Shown: piece after piece, positions 33,115 to 41,771 of the stretch | How the letters are laid out: every line of letters starts with the position of its first letter | Numbering within the stretch: the first letter of the stretch is position 1 | Source: Roseateles asaccharophilus | GTDB lineage: Bacteria; Pseudomonadota; Gammaproteobacteria; Burkholderiales; Burkholderiaceae_C | DNA: 64,000 bases | Direction: 5' to 3' | Assembly: GCF_004362405.1 (NCBI RefSeq) | Contig: NZ_SNXE01000014.1 | Location: 1-64,000, forward strand | Made by a program: the position numbers and the translations under genes | Notes under the pieces: model-generated | Told to the model about the DNA's origin: nothing | Databases searched by the model: none | What the model saw: only the letters and a program-made list of their open reading frames with translations

Positions 33115-34280
33115 GCCGGCAGATGAGCGCCGAAGCCGGCGCAGCAGCGGGCGCGGTCGCCGGTCTGGCCGCACCCTTGCGCCGGCTCTGGCGCGACTGG
33201 CGTTCCCTGAGCCGCAGCGAGTTCATGGGGCTGATGCTTCTGGCCCTGGGCTTTGGCCTGATCGACCTCAGCGCACTGGTGGATCTGGGCGGCTATATCG
33301 ACATCGGCGAGGATCCCCACTGGCTGGCCGCCCTGTGCCGCCAGCTCTTTCTGCCGGTGATCGTCACCCTGCTGATGATGTTGTGCGTGCTGCCCCCCCT
33401 GAACCGCCAGCCGGATCACCCGCAGCGGCTGCTGCGCCTGGCCCTGGCCACGCTGATCGGTACCCTGCTGACTCAGCTGGCATTGCGTGGCCTGGTCGGT
33501 GTGCTGGACTGGCCCTCGGTGGACGAACTGCTGAACGCGCAAAAAGGCAAGGCCAAGCGTCCGACCTCGCCAACCCTGGGCTTTCTGGGGCAAACCCTGC
33601 AGATCTTCATTCTGGCCATGCTGGCGGTCGGCCTGATCGAGTGGCAGCGCCGCCGCCGCCGCGCCGAGGCCAGCCTGGCCCGGCTGCAGCATGAGCAGCA
33701 GCAGCTGGCACGCCGTGCCCTGGCCAACCGCTTGGCGGCCCTGCAGGCCCAGGTGGAGCCGCAGTTCCTCTTCGACACCCTGGTAGAGATCGAGCAGGCC
33801 TATGCCCAGGGCCGGCCCGAGGCCGCGCCGCAGATGGAGCGCCTGATCCACCATCTGCGCGTGGCCCTGCCCCGCCTGCGCGAGCCCCATGTGAGCCCGG
33901 CCCATGAGGCCGAGCTGCTGCACAGCTATCTGGCCGTGCTGGCCGGGCGCCAGCAGCAGGCGCTGCAGTTCAGCCACCACTGCCCCGAGTCCCTGCGCGA
34001 CACGCCCCTGCCCCCCATGCTGCTTTTGCCCCTGCTGCAGCGCGCCCTGCGCAAGGCCACCCCGCGCCTGCCGCGGCACTGCAGCTTCACGCTGGAAACG
34101 CTGGAGGACGGCCGAGGCCTGCGCCTGCTGCTGGCCCTGGACCTACCGGGGCTGTGCGGCGACGATGCCGAGCTGCAAGCCCTGGCCGAGCGCCTGCGCG
34201 CCCTGGTCGGTGGCCCTGCCGAGCTGCGTTGCCGCAGCAGCGAGGATGCCACCCTCTTCACCCTGGAGTTGACTTCATGA
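33111..34280 (+). CDS. LytS-like histidine pseudokinase
   Basis: This 389-residue membrane protein has helices at about 38-60, 78-98, 105-125 and 160-180, a coiled coil (about 182-210) and a degenerate LytS transmitter domain. The phospho-acceptor His is replaced: VEPQFLFDTL has Q218 where the kinase encoded just upstream has H182. The N-box LVENAIKHG has become LLQRALRKA, and no DNGxGF box remains. It should therefore neither bind ATP normally nor be phosphorylated, but could pair with the active kinase. It is translationally coupled on both sides (ATGA overlaps), so all three proteins are made together. Confidence 0.88.
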   Translation: MSRQMSAEAGAAAGAVAGLAAPLRRLWRDWRSLSRSEFMGLMLLALGFGLIDLSALVDLGGYIDIGEDPHWLAALCRQLFLPVIVTLLMMLCVLPPLNRQPDHPQRLLRLALATLIGTLLTQLALRGLVGVLDWPSVDELLNAQKGKAKRPTSPTLGFLGQTLQIFILAMLAVGLIEWQRRRRRAEASLARLQHEQQQLARRALANRLAALQAQVEPQFLFDTLVEIEQAYAQGRPEAAPQMERLIHHLRVALPRLREPHVSPAHEAELLHSYLAVLAGRQQQALQFSHHCPESLRDTPLPPMLLLPLLQRALRKATPRLPRHCSFTLETLEDGRGLRLLLALDLPGLCGDDAELQALAERLRALVGGPAELRCRSSEDATLFTLELTS

Positions 34281-35053
34281 GAAGCCTGAGCGCGCCGACC
34301 GCCGTGGTGGCCGAGGACGAGGCCACCCTGCGCCAGGAGCTGGTCGAACATCTGAACCGGCTCTGGCCCGAGCTGTCCGTCGTGGGCGAAGCGGCGGACG
34401 GCATCGAGGCGCTGCGCCTGCTGGATCGGCACCGCCCCGATGTGCTCTTTCTGGACATCCAGATGCCCGGCGCCACCGGCCTGGAGGTGGCGCAGCAAGT
34501 CGCCGGGCGCGCCCATGTGGTCTTCGTCACGGCCTATGACCAGCATGCCGTGGCCGCCTTTGATCAGGGTGCGGTGGACTATCTGCTCAAGCCGCTGCAG
34601 GCCTCGCGCCTGTTTACCGCCATAGGCCGCATCAAGCAGCGCCTGGCGGGCCCGCCGGCAGAGCTGGGCACGGTGCTGGGTCAGCTGGGCCAGCGGCCCG
34701 CCGCGTCTGCCGGCTCGGCGGGCCAGGGCTTTCTGCGCTGGATCAATGCCTCGGTGGGGCAGACGCTGAAGCTGATCACGGTGGACGAGGTGCTGTACTT
34801 CCAGTCCGACAACAAGTACACCCGGGTCGCCACCCGCGAGGGCGAGGCCCTGATCCGCAAACCGCTCAAGGAGCTGGTGGAGGAACTGGATCCGCAGCAG
34901 TTCTGGCAGATCCATCGCTCCACCCTGGTCAATGCCGGGGCCGTGGCCGGCGTGGTGCGCGACTTCCGCGGCCGCCTGCAGGTCAAGCTCAAGCAGCATG
35001 AGGACACCTTGCTGGTGGCGGAAAGCTACGCCCATCTGTTCAAGCAGATGTGA
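34277..35053 (+). CDS. LytTR-family response regulator
   Basis: This 258-residue regulator has a receiver domain (about 8-125) with phospho-acceptor D60 in VLFLDIQMPG and Lys in DYLLKPLQ, then a linker, then a LytTR DNA-binding domain (about 155-255; EVLYFQSDNKYTRVATREGEALIRKPLKELVEEL and FWQIHRSTLVN). It is the output of the LytS-like pair upstream. ATG 34277 overlaps the stop of the pseudokinase gene. Its target genes are not evident. Confidence 0.94.
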   Translation: MRSLSAPTAVVAEDEATLRQELVEHLNRLWPELSVVGEAADGIEALRLLDRHRPDVLFLDIQMPGATGLEVAQQVAGRAHVVFVTAYDQHAVAAFDQGAVDYLLKPLQASRLFTAIGRIKQRLAGPPAELGTVLGQLGQRPAASAGSAGQGFLRWINASVGQTLKLITVDEVLYFQSDNKYTRVATREGEALIRKPLKELVEELDPQQFWQIHRSTLVNAGAVAGVVRDFRGRLQVKLKQHEDTLLVAESYAHLFKQM

Positions 35054-35056
35054 GAT

Positions 35057-35080
35057 GGGCGGGCAGAAGCCAGCCCGCCC
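35057..35080. terminator. Convergent hairpin terminator
   Basis: GGGCGGGC (35057-35064) pairs with GCCCGCCC (35073-35080) between two convergent genes, right after the LytTR stop. The T-run is poor on either strand, so it may need help from Rho. Confidence 0.6.
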
Positions 35081-35084
35081 TTGA

Positions 35085-35681
35085 TCAAGGCTGCGCCGTT
35101 GAAGATTCCGGCGCCCGCTCGACCCACTGCTTGTTCGGCAGCGCGCGGTAGGCGGCGCTGCCCAGCTCGCGATAGTGCAGCACCTGCTTGAAAGGCCAGT
35201 CGCGCGCCAGCCAGTCGCGCAGCGCACGATCCAGCTCGGCGGCCAGGCCGCCTGGCAGCTCGCTTTCACGCACGAAGTAGTTGAGCATGGCGTCATGGCC
35301 ACGTTTCTCGGACTTCCAGACGTAGACACGACCCAAGGAGCGCTGCTGTGCCGGATCCATCACCATATAGGCAAAGCCACGCCGCCCCTCGAACTGGAAC
35401 TGGTAGTAGCCGGCCTCGACCTGAGCGCGCAAGGGTGTCATCGAGGCGGCCCACCTGCCGCCGGGATAGACCTCCTGATCCAGATGCCGCACGCTGCTCG
35501 CGATCAGATCATGGTCCAGCGCGCTGTCGACGAGTTGCAGGGGGCGCAGCACGAAGCGCTCGGTGATCAGGGGCGCCGGCAGCTTGAAGCCCCGCGGCAG
35601 CAGGGGCTCCTCGGCACGGACGGGTGCCGACAAGAGGGCGAGCGCCAGCAGCAGGCCGGCCGAGAGGGTGATGGCTTTCAT
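35085..35681 (-). CDS. Exported GNAT-fold-like protein
   Basis: This 198-residue protein begins with a clear signal peptide (MKAITLSAGLLLALALLSAPVRA). The mature part looks like a RimJ/RimL-type GNAT domain: ITERFVLRPLQLVDSALDHDLIASS, TPLRAQVEAGYYQFQFEGRRGFAYMVMD, SLGRVYVWKSEKRGHDAMLNYFVRES, then LDRALRDWLARDWPF. A GNAT fold outside the cytoplasm is odd because acetyl-CoA is absent there, and the usual Q/RxxGxG/A loop is not obvious. It may have lost catalysis and serve another role. It lies 6 bases before the molybdenum-enzyme gene's end, in the same direction and downstream of it. Confidence 0.7.
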   Translation of the reverse strand: MKAITLSAGLLLALALLSAPVRAEEPLLPRGFKLPAPLITERFVLRPLQLVDSALDHDLIASSVRHLDQEVYPGGRWAASMTPLRAQVEAGYYQFQFEGRRGFAYMVMDPAQQRSLGRVYVWKSEKRGHDAMLNYFVRESELPGGLAAELDRALRDWLARDWPFKQVLHYRELGSAAYRALPNKQWVERAPESSTAQP

Positions 35682-35687
35682 GGGGGT

Positions 35688-37877
35688 TCAGCTCCAGGAC
35701 AAATCGTGCAGACGCACGGGCAGGCTGCGGATGCGCTTGCCGCAGGCCGCGAAGATGGCATTGCACAGGGCCGGCGGCACCGGAGGTAGCGGCGGCTCGC
35801 CCAGGCCGCTGGGCGCGATATCGCGCTCGATGAAGTGCACATCGATGCGGGTCGGCACCTCGGTGATGCGCAGATGCGGCACATCGTCGAAGCTGCCCTC
35901 CACCACCGCACCGTCCTGTAGCGTGATGCGCTGGTACAAGGTGGACGACAGGGCGTCGATCACGCAGCTATGAACCTGGGCCTCGGCGCCGGAGCGGTTG
36001 ATGATGGGGCCCGCATCGACGGCCGAAGTTACGCTCAACACCCGCAGCTCGCCCCGCTGGCTGATCTCCACCTCGACCACATGGGCGGCATAGCCCCGGT
36101 AGCTGAAGTAGCCCGCAATGCCGCGCGCCCTGCGCACGCCCGGGTCTTGACGCAAGGCTTGCCCCCAGCCCGACTGTTCGGCCGCCAGGCGCAGCACGGC
36201 CTTCATGCGGGCAGTGCTGAAATCCGGCCTCTGAAGCTCCCGATCCTCGCCCAGCAAGTTCAGGCGAAACGCCAGCGGGTCCTGTCCCGCGGCATGCGCC
36301 AACTCATCCACGAAGCTCTCAACCGCGAAGGCGCGTTGGTTGGCGCCAGGCGCTCGGTACGGCCCTTCCGGCAAGCCACTCTCAAGCACCGTCGCCTCGA
36401 CCAAGTAATGGTCCAGCAGCCGGGCCGGGAACTGAAACGCCGCTTCCTTGGGCGTCTGACTGCTGCGAAGCGAATGCTCCACGCGGTGTTCTTTCCATGC
36501 GCTGATGCGGCCTTTCGCATCCAGCCCAGCGCTCAATCGGTACCAGGCGAAGGGGCGGTAGTAATCGTGCCGGGTGTCGTCCTCGCGGCTGTAGAAGAGC
36601 TTGACCGGGCGCTGCAAGCGCTGGGCGATCACGGCAGCCTCCAGCACAAAGTCGTTCTCGTAGCGACGCCCGAAACCGCCGCCCAGACGCGGGATATGGA
36701 CCTGCACTTTGTGGGCAGGGATGCCCAAGACCCGATCCAAGACCTGCGGAATGTCCTGCGGAAACTGGCTGGGCGTGAGCAGGCGCAGGCCGCCATCCGG
36801 CAGAGGCTCGGCCAAGCAGCTCATGGGCTCCATGGTCATGTGCGCCAGCACGGGCAGAGCGTAGCTCGCCTCCAACACCTGGGCAGCGCCACGCAAGGCG
36901 GCCGGCGCGTCGCCGTCCTGGCGCCAGACCTGCGCCCCGGGCGCTGCCAGCAAGGCCTCGGCCTTGGCTGGCCAATCTTCGCTGCGCTCCTGCGCATGCG
37001 CACCGCGTGCCCACTCCACCTTGAGACGGCGCCGCGCCTGTATGACCGCCCAGCTGTTGCGGCCCACCACGGCCACACCCGGGCAGTAGCCGGTCAGATA
37101 GTTGTGGTGCCGGCGCAGCGCATCCACCGTGCCGTCGATCACGAAGGCATCCACGATGCCGGGCAGGCGCCGAATTTCCTCCACATTGGTCTTGAGCGGC
37201 GCCATGCCGAACTCGGGCGCCTTCTCCACCATCGCATAGACCTGGCCGGGGCGCTGGTGATCCAGGCAGAACAGCGGCGACCCGCGGGTGAAGGCCTCGG
37301 CATCTACCTGGGTCTGGCGGCGGCCCAGCAGCCGCCATTCGCTGCGGGCTTTCGGCTTGACACTGTCCGCCGGCGGCATGGGTAGCAGGGCCGCAGCGGC
37401 CGCCAACTCGCCATAGCGCAGGCGGCGTCCGCTGGCCTCGTGAATCACCTCGCCGCGCTCGGTGCGCAGTTCGGCCTGAGGCACTTGCATGCGCTGGGAC
37501 GCGGCCGTGAGCAGCATCGCGCGTGCCGTAGCCCCGGCTTGGCGCAGGGGTTCAAAGGAAGAACCCACCGAGCGGCTGCCGCCTGCCCCCTGCGGCCCCA
37601 GCCTGGGATCAGCACCTGCCTGCTCAATGTGCACCTGAGACAGCTCCAGATCCATCTCCTCGGCGATCAGCATGGGCAGCGAGGTCTTGACGCCCTGGCC
37701 CATGTCCGGGTTCTTGGCCAGCAGGCGCACCCGGCCGCTGGCCTCCAGCAGGATCAGCGGATGGGGTTGGAAGTGATAAGCCCCTGCCTTGGCCGAAGCC
37801 TCCAGGCCGATCAAGAACCCGCCACCGGCCACCGCCGTAACGCGCAGAAATCCGCGCCGGTTCAGTGCACCGCTCAT
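35688..37877 (-). CDS. Molybdenum hydroxylase large subunit, IorB/aldehyde-oxidoreductase type
   Basis: This 729-residue protein is the molybdopterin-cytosine-dinucleotide subunit of a two-subunit xanthine-oxidase-family enzyme. It has a Tat-like leader ([19 protein letters not shown]), so the folded complex may be exported. Motifs include [34 protein letters not shown] and [21 protein letters not shown], and near the C-terminus [14 protein letters not shown] with the active-site Glu. The substrate could be an N-heterocycle such as isoquinoline or an aldehyde. ATG 37877 overlaps the small-subunit stop (ATGA). No FAD subunit is present. Confidence 0.9.
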   Translation of the reverse strand: MSGALNRRGFLRVTAVAGGGFLIGLEASAKAGAYHFQPHPLILLEASGRVRLLAKNPDMGQGVKTSLPMLIAEEMDLELSQVHIEQAGADPRLGPQGAGGSRSVGSSFEPLRQAGATARAMLLTAASQRMQVPQAELRTERGEVIHEASGRRLRYGELAAAAALLPMPPADSVKPKARSEWRLLGRRQTQVDAEAFTRGSPLFCLDHQRPGQVYAMVEKAPEFGMAPLKTNVEEIRRLPGIVDAFVIDGTVDALRRHHNYLTGYCPGVAVVGRNSWAVIQARRRLKVEWARGAHAQERSEDWPAKAEALLAAPGAQVWRQDGDAPAALRGAAQVLEASYALPVLAHMTMEPMSCLAEPLPDGGLRLLTPSQFPQDIPQVLDRVLGIPAHKVQVHIPRLGGGFGRRYENDFVLEAAVIAQRLQRPVKLFYSREDDTRHDYYRPFAWYRLSAGLDAKGRISAWKEHRVEHSLRSSQTPKEAAFQFPARLLDHYLVEATVLESGLPEGPYRAPGANQRAFAVESFVDELAHAAGQDPLAFRLNLLGEDRELQRPDFSTARMKAVLRLAAEQSGWGQALRQDPGVRRARGIAGYFSYRGYAAHVVEVEISQRGELRVLSVTSAVDAGPIINRSGAEAQVHSCVIDALSSTLYQRITLQDGAVVEGSFDDVPHLRITEVPTRIDVHFIERDIAPSGLGEPPLPPVPPALCNAIFAACGKRIRSLPVRLHDLSWS

Positions 37878-38341
37878 GCTGCGCCTCCCTTGGAAGCTGC
37901 TTCGGCAATGGCCGCGCGAATGCGGATGTAGCTGCCGCAACGGCAGAGATTGCCGGCCATGGCCGCGTCGATCTGCTCGGCGCTGGGGCGGGGCTGCTGC
38001 TTGAGCAGGGCCGCCGCCTGCATGATCTGGCCCGCCTGGCAGTAACCGCACTGCGACACATCCAGCTTGACCCAGGCACGTTGCAGCGGGTGCCGCCCCT
38101 GCGGGTCCAGGCCCTCGATGGTGGTGATCTTGCGCCCCGCCACGCCGGACACCGGCTGCTGGCAGCTGCGCACGGCCTGACCGTCCACATGCACGGTACA
38201 GGCGCCGCACAGGCCCTTGCCACAGCCGTACTTAGTGCCACACAGCTGCAGCTCATCGCGCAGCGCCCAGAGCAAGGGCATGTCGGCTGGCGCATCCACC
38301 GCCCGAGCTCGGGCGTTCACGTTCAGCAGATAACGGGGCAC
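37874..38341 (-). CDS. [2Fe-2S] small subunit of molybdenum hydroxylase (IorA type)
   Basis: This 155-residue protein carries two iron-sulfur clusters: a plant-type site ([19 protein letters not shown] and RSC) and the second site (CGYCQAGQI and [13 protein letters not shown]). It passes electrons from the molybdenum centre to an acceptor, probably a cytochrome since no flavoprotein is encoded. The start is GTG at 38341 with GGAG eight bases upstream. It has no signal peptide and would be co-exported with the Tat-bearing large subunit, as known for IorAB-type pairs. Confidence 0.93.
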   Translation of the reverse strand: MPRYLLNVNARARAVDAPADMPLLWALRDELQLCGTKYGCGKGLCGACTVHVDGQAVRSCQQPVSGVAGRKITTIEGLDPQGRHPLQRAWVKLDVSQCGYCQAGQIMQAAALLKQQPRPSAEQIDAAMAGNLCRCGSYIRIRAAIAEAASKGGAA

Positions 38342-38453
38342 GCAGATCTCCGGTGAGGCCGGTCCGCGACCGGCTGCGGGCCGCAGTATCCCGAGCCACC
38401 TCGTGCCCGGTGCGGGCTTGGGACGAAGCTGCTCCCGGGCGGACGAAACCGCC

Positions 38454-38780
38454 TTAGCGCGGGACGAAAGCGCCCGCCGCCGCTGGCGAGTCGGTGCTGC
38501 CCCACTGCCAGTCCAAGCTCAGATCGGGCTGTTTCATCAGCATGGCCATATGGCCGTCGATGATGCGGGTCAGCATCAGCGCGCTGTCCCGGTCTGTGGC
38601 GCTGCAGGTGAACAGCAGCCTACCGTCTTGGCTTTGCATGCGGCACAGGCCGGCATCGAACTGCACCTCGCCCTGGCTGGCGTCGAACTGCACCGGTACC
38701 TTGCGACCAAAATGCTTGCAGAGTTTGAACAAGAAGGCGTCGGCGCGCTCGGTGCTGATATGGCTTTGGGCTGTGAACAT
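38454..38780 (-). CDS. DUF2218 protein of the iron-uptake operon
   Basis: This 108-residue soluble protein matches the DUF2218 pattern: [42 protein letters not shown], then [30 protein letters not shown]. Such proteins are commonly found beside iron-siderophore transport genes, with unknown biochemical role. It starts three bases after the ATPase stop and is the last gene of the operon running from 43742 down. Confidence 0.87.
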   Translation of the reverse strand: MFTAQSHISTERADAFLFKLCKHFGRKVPVQFDASQGEVQFDAGLCRMQSQDGRLLFTCSATDRDSALMLTRIIDGHMAMLMKQPDLSLDWQWGSTDSPAAAGAFVPR

Positions 38781-38783
38781 GGG

Positions 38784-39596
38784 CTAGGCAGGATTGAAAT
38801 GCTGTGGGGCTGGCCGCTTGGCTTGCAAAGGGTTGAGCAGACCGTCGACCAGCAAACGCGGCCTGCCGTGGGAACAGGTTTCGACCCGGGCGTCGATGCC
38901 GTAAACACGGGCCAGCAGATCCGGGGTCAGCACCTCCCTGGGTGCGCCATCCACCAGCTTCGCGCCGCTGGCGAGAACCAGCACCCGATCGCAATGCCGC
39001 AGGGCCAGGTCCAGGTCATGGAGGGCCATGAGCACCATGCTGCCGCGCCGGCGTGCGTCCTCGCGCACGGCCTCCAGCACCGCCAGCTGCCAGTACAGGT
39101 CCAGCGCGCTGGTGGGTTCGTCCAGCAGCATCAGGCGCGGCCGCCGCGCCAGCACCTGGGCCAGAGCCATCATCTGGCGCTGACCGCCGGAGAGAGTGTC
39201 CAGCCGCGCCATTGCCAAGGCCCGGAGGTCCAGACGGTCCAGCACCTCCTCGATGCGCTGTTCGGCCTCGGCGCGGCTCGCGCCGCTGGCCAGCACACCA
39301 CCCAGCAGCAGCTCATAGGCTACTAGCCCGGTGGCTTCGGGCAGGCTCTGCGGCAGCAGGCCGACCTTGTGGCTGCGATGCAGCGGCGCCAGGGTATTCA
39401 GGTTCTGCCCGTCTAGCTCGACGCTCCCTTTCGAAGCCAGCAAGCCGGCCAGGGCTTGAATCAGGGTGGACTTGCCGGCGCCATTGGGACCCAGCACGGC
39501 GGTCAGGCTACCGGGCTCGAAGGGCACTGCGTCCAAGCCGGCAATGATGGTGCGCCCGCCACGGCGCACCGCCAGGGCTTGAATCTTCAAACTCAT
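38784..39596 (-). CDS. Iron-complex ABC transporter ATPase
   Basis: This 270-residue ATPase of the FecE/FhuC/HmuV family has Walker A LGPNGAGKST, the Q-loop at LLPQSLPEA, signature LSGGQRQMMALAQVLA, Walker B RLMLLDEPTSALD and the switch His in ALHDLDLALRHCD. It powers import of an iron complex (siderophore or heme) through the permease encoded just upstream. The start ATG 39596 overlaps the permease stop by four bases. Confidence 0.93.
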   Translation of the reverse strand: MSLKIQALAVRRGGRTIIAGLDAVPFEPGSLTAVLGPNGAGKSTLIQALAGLLASKGSVELDGQNLNTLAPLHRSHKVGLLPQSLPEATGLVAYELLLGGVLASGASRAEAEQRIEEVLDRLDLRALAMARLDTLSGGQRQMMALAQVLARRPRLMLLDEPTSALDLYWQLAVLEAVREDARRRGSMVLMALHDLDLALRHCDRVLVLASGAKLVDGAPREVLTPDLLARVYGIDARVETCSHGRPRLLVDGLLNPLQAKRPAPQHFNPA

Positions 39597-40648
39597 GCGG
39601 AGCTCCGCTGGCGCAGCAGCAGCGCCATGAACACCGGCACACCGACCAGGGCGGTGACGATACCGATGGGAATGACCAGGCCCGGCACAATGGCCTTGCT
39701 GGCAATGGAGGCCAGCGAGAGCATCAACGCCCCGGCCAGCATGCTGGCCGGCAGCAAGAAGCGATGTTGCTCACCGACCAGCAGGCGCGCGATATGGGGT
39801 CCGACCAGGCCGACAAAGCCGATGGTGCCGACAAAGCACAGGGCCAGTGCGCTGAGCAGGCTGACCTCCACCATCACGCGCCAGCGCAGGGATTCGACCT
39901 GCACCCCCAGGCTGGCCGCATGCGCCTCGCCACCGCGCAGCAAGGTCAGGGCCCAGGCATGGCGCATGGCCGCAAGCAGGCCGAGCAGCGCGGCGGCGCT
40001 GACCAGGCCCACATGCCACCAGTTGGCGCGGTTCAGGCTGCCCATGGACCAGAACACCAGCTGATCCAGGGTGTTGGCGTCGGCCAAGAACTGCATCAAC
40101 CAGACCAGGGCCTCCAGCGCAAACAACATGGCAATGCCGAACAGCACCAGGGTCTGACCACCGCCGCCATGCCAGCGGGCCAGCAGCAGGGTCAGCGAGG
40201 TCACCAACAGGGCGCAGGCAAAGGCCAGCAGGGGCACGGTGGCCAGGGTCGGCAAACCCGGCAGCTGCGGCTGCAGCACGATGCCGATGGAGGCGCCCAG
40301 AGTGGCTGCCGCCGCCAAGCCCAGGGTGAAGGGGCTGGCCAGCGGATTGTTCAGCACGGTCTGCATCTGCGCCCCGCCCAGCCCCAGCGCACCACCCACG
40401 GCCAGGGCCATCAGCGCATAGGGCAGGCGCACATCGAAGACGATGACCTGCTCGCCCTGCGACAGGGTCTCGGGCCACATCAGGCCCTGCAGCACCTGCA
40501 TAAGGCCCAGATCGGCCGGACCGGTGGCGATATCGGCACACAGGCTCAGCAGCAGGCCGGCCAGCAGCAGCACGATGAGCAGCAAGCGGCGCTGGTTCTG
40601 TCGGCGGTACTGCAGGGCCAGCGGGGGCGCACTCACGGACGCCCTCAC
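39593..40648 (-). CDS. Iron-complex ABC transporter permease (FecCD family)
   Basis: This 351-residue inner-membrane permease has about nine to ten helices and FecCD signatures (RLPYALMALAVGGALGLGGAQMQTVLNNPLASPFTLGLAAAATLGASIG, split by the helix; FVGTIGFVGLVGPHIARLLVGEQHRFLLPAS; PGLVIPIGIVTALVGVPVFMALLLRQR). It forms the channel for the iron complex delivered by the binding protein. GTG 40648 overlaps the stop of the binding-protein gene (GTGA). Confidence 0.93.
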   Translation of the reverse strand: MRASVSAPPLALQYRRQNQRRLLLIVLLLAGLLLSLCADIATGPADLGLMQVLQGLMWPETLSQGEQVIVFDVRLPYALMALAVGGALGLGGAQMQTVLNNPLASPFTLGLAAAATLGASIGIVLQPQLPGLPTLATVPLLAFACALLVTSLTLLLARWHGGGGQTLVLFGIAMLFALEALVWLMQFLADANTLDQLVFWSMGSLNRANWWHVGLVSAAALLGLLAAMRHAWALTLLRGGEAHAASLGVQVESLRWRVMVEVSLLSALALCFVGTIGFVGLVGPHIARLLVGEQHRFLLPASMLAGALMLSLASIASKAIVPGLVIPIGIVTALVGVPVFMALLLRQRSSA

Positions 40649-41769
40649 GGCAGCGAAGTCCAGTAAGTGCCCGTCAGCGGTATGGGCTGAAAGCGGCGGT
40701 AGAAGTCGGCCAGGGTGGCTTGGGGATCAACATCCGCAAACAGGGCCGGGTGCAGCCACTTGGCCATGGCCTGCAGGGCCGCCGGGTTGCTGGCCAGGTA
40801 GTTGAAGTGATGCCACACCGCATGAGCCCGCCCGGAACGCACGGCTTGCAACTGGGCCATGCCGGTACGGCGCAGGCTGCGCGCCAGGCTGTCTGCCGCG
40901 GCGCTGGCATCCACACCGGCGCCGAGTGCAATGCTGGCAGCCCCCTTGGCCAGCGAGGCCGGGTTGCCGATGCCGGTGCCGATATAGACCTCGGGCTGTT
41001 CCTTGAGCAGGAACTCCAGCGACACCGTGCCATGCACGCCCGGCACCAGGGAGGCCGCGATATTGCGCCCGCCTGCTGCTTCCACGAACAGCCCCATCAT
41101 GCCGTGGGTGAGTGTTTCGCAGCAGCCCGGCACCAGGCCGACCCGGCTTTCAAGAAAGACCGTGGGGCGTTGCTTGACCCGGGCAAGGCGGCTCTGCACC
41201 TTGTCCATCTCCAGGCGATGCCAGCCCAGATAGGCCTTGGCCTGAGCCTCGCGGCCCAGCACACGCCCCAGAAGCTCGATGCTGCGCGCCGTGTCTTCCA
41301 GCGGGTTCTTGGTGAAGTCCACGTAGACAACGCTGATGCCCGCGGCCTGCAGCCGCCCCAGCGTTGCCGCGTCGTTGACGTCGGGCCCATGGCCGCGCAG
41401 GCTGAAGATGGCCACATCGGGCTTGAGGCTGATGGCCTCTTCCACGCTGAAGCTCGCACCACCGCGCCCCAGGCGCGCAACCTGCTGCAGGGCCGGAAAG
41501 CGCTGGCGATAGAGCTCGTAGCCTGTGGGATCCAGGCGCTCAAAGTCCTCCAGCATGCCCACCACACGACCCGGCAAGGCACTTCCCTCAAGAACCGCCA
41601 GGGCCGAGAGCATGCGCCCCTCGCCGAGGATGATGCGCTCTACCTTGTCGGGCAGGGTCACGCTGCGACCCGCCAGGTCCACCACGGTGATCGCAGCCTG
41701 CGCGGGCACCAGCACCACGGCAAGCGCCAGGGCCGCAGCCCGCCACAAGAAGCTCATGCGGATGCCCAT
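40645..41769 (-). CDS. Periplasmic iron-complex binding protein
   Basis: This 374-residue exported protein has a signal peptide (RMSFLWRAAALALAVVLVPAQA) and the two-lobed type III binding fold (ITVVDLAGRSVTLPDKVERIILGEGRMLSAL, LKPDVAIFSLRGHG, then VFLESRVGLVPGCCETLTHGMMGLFVEAAGGRNIAA). It delivers a ferric complex to the permease. The CC pair in the second lobe is unusual. Candidate starts are MGIRMSF and MSF; the first is used. It begins 2 bases after the TonB-receptor stop. Confidence 0.9.
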   Translation of the reverse strand: MGIRMSFLWRAAALALAVVLVPAQAAITVVDLAGRSVTLPDKVERIILGEGRMLSALAVLEGSALPGRVVGMLEDFERLDPTGYELYRQRFPALQQVARLGRGGASFSVEEAISLKPDVAIFSLRGHGPDVNDAATLGRLQAAGISVVYVDFTKNPLEDTARSIELLGRVLGREAQAKAYLGWHRLEMDKVQSRLARVKQRPTVFLESRVGLVPGCCETLTHGMMGLFVEAAGGRNIAASLVPGVHGTVSLEFLLKEQPEVYIGTGIGNPASLAKGAASIALGAGVDASAAADSLARSLRRTGMAQLQAVRSGRAHAVWHHFNYLASNPAALQAMAKWLHPALFADVDPQATLADFYRRFQPIPLTGTYWTSLP

Positions 41770-41771
41770 GC

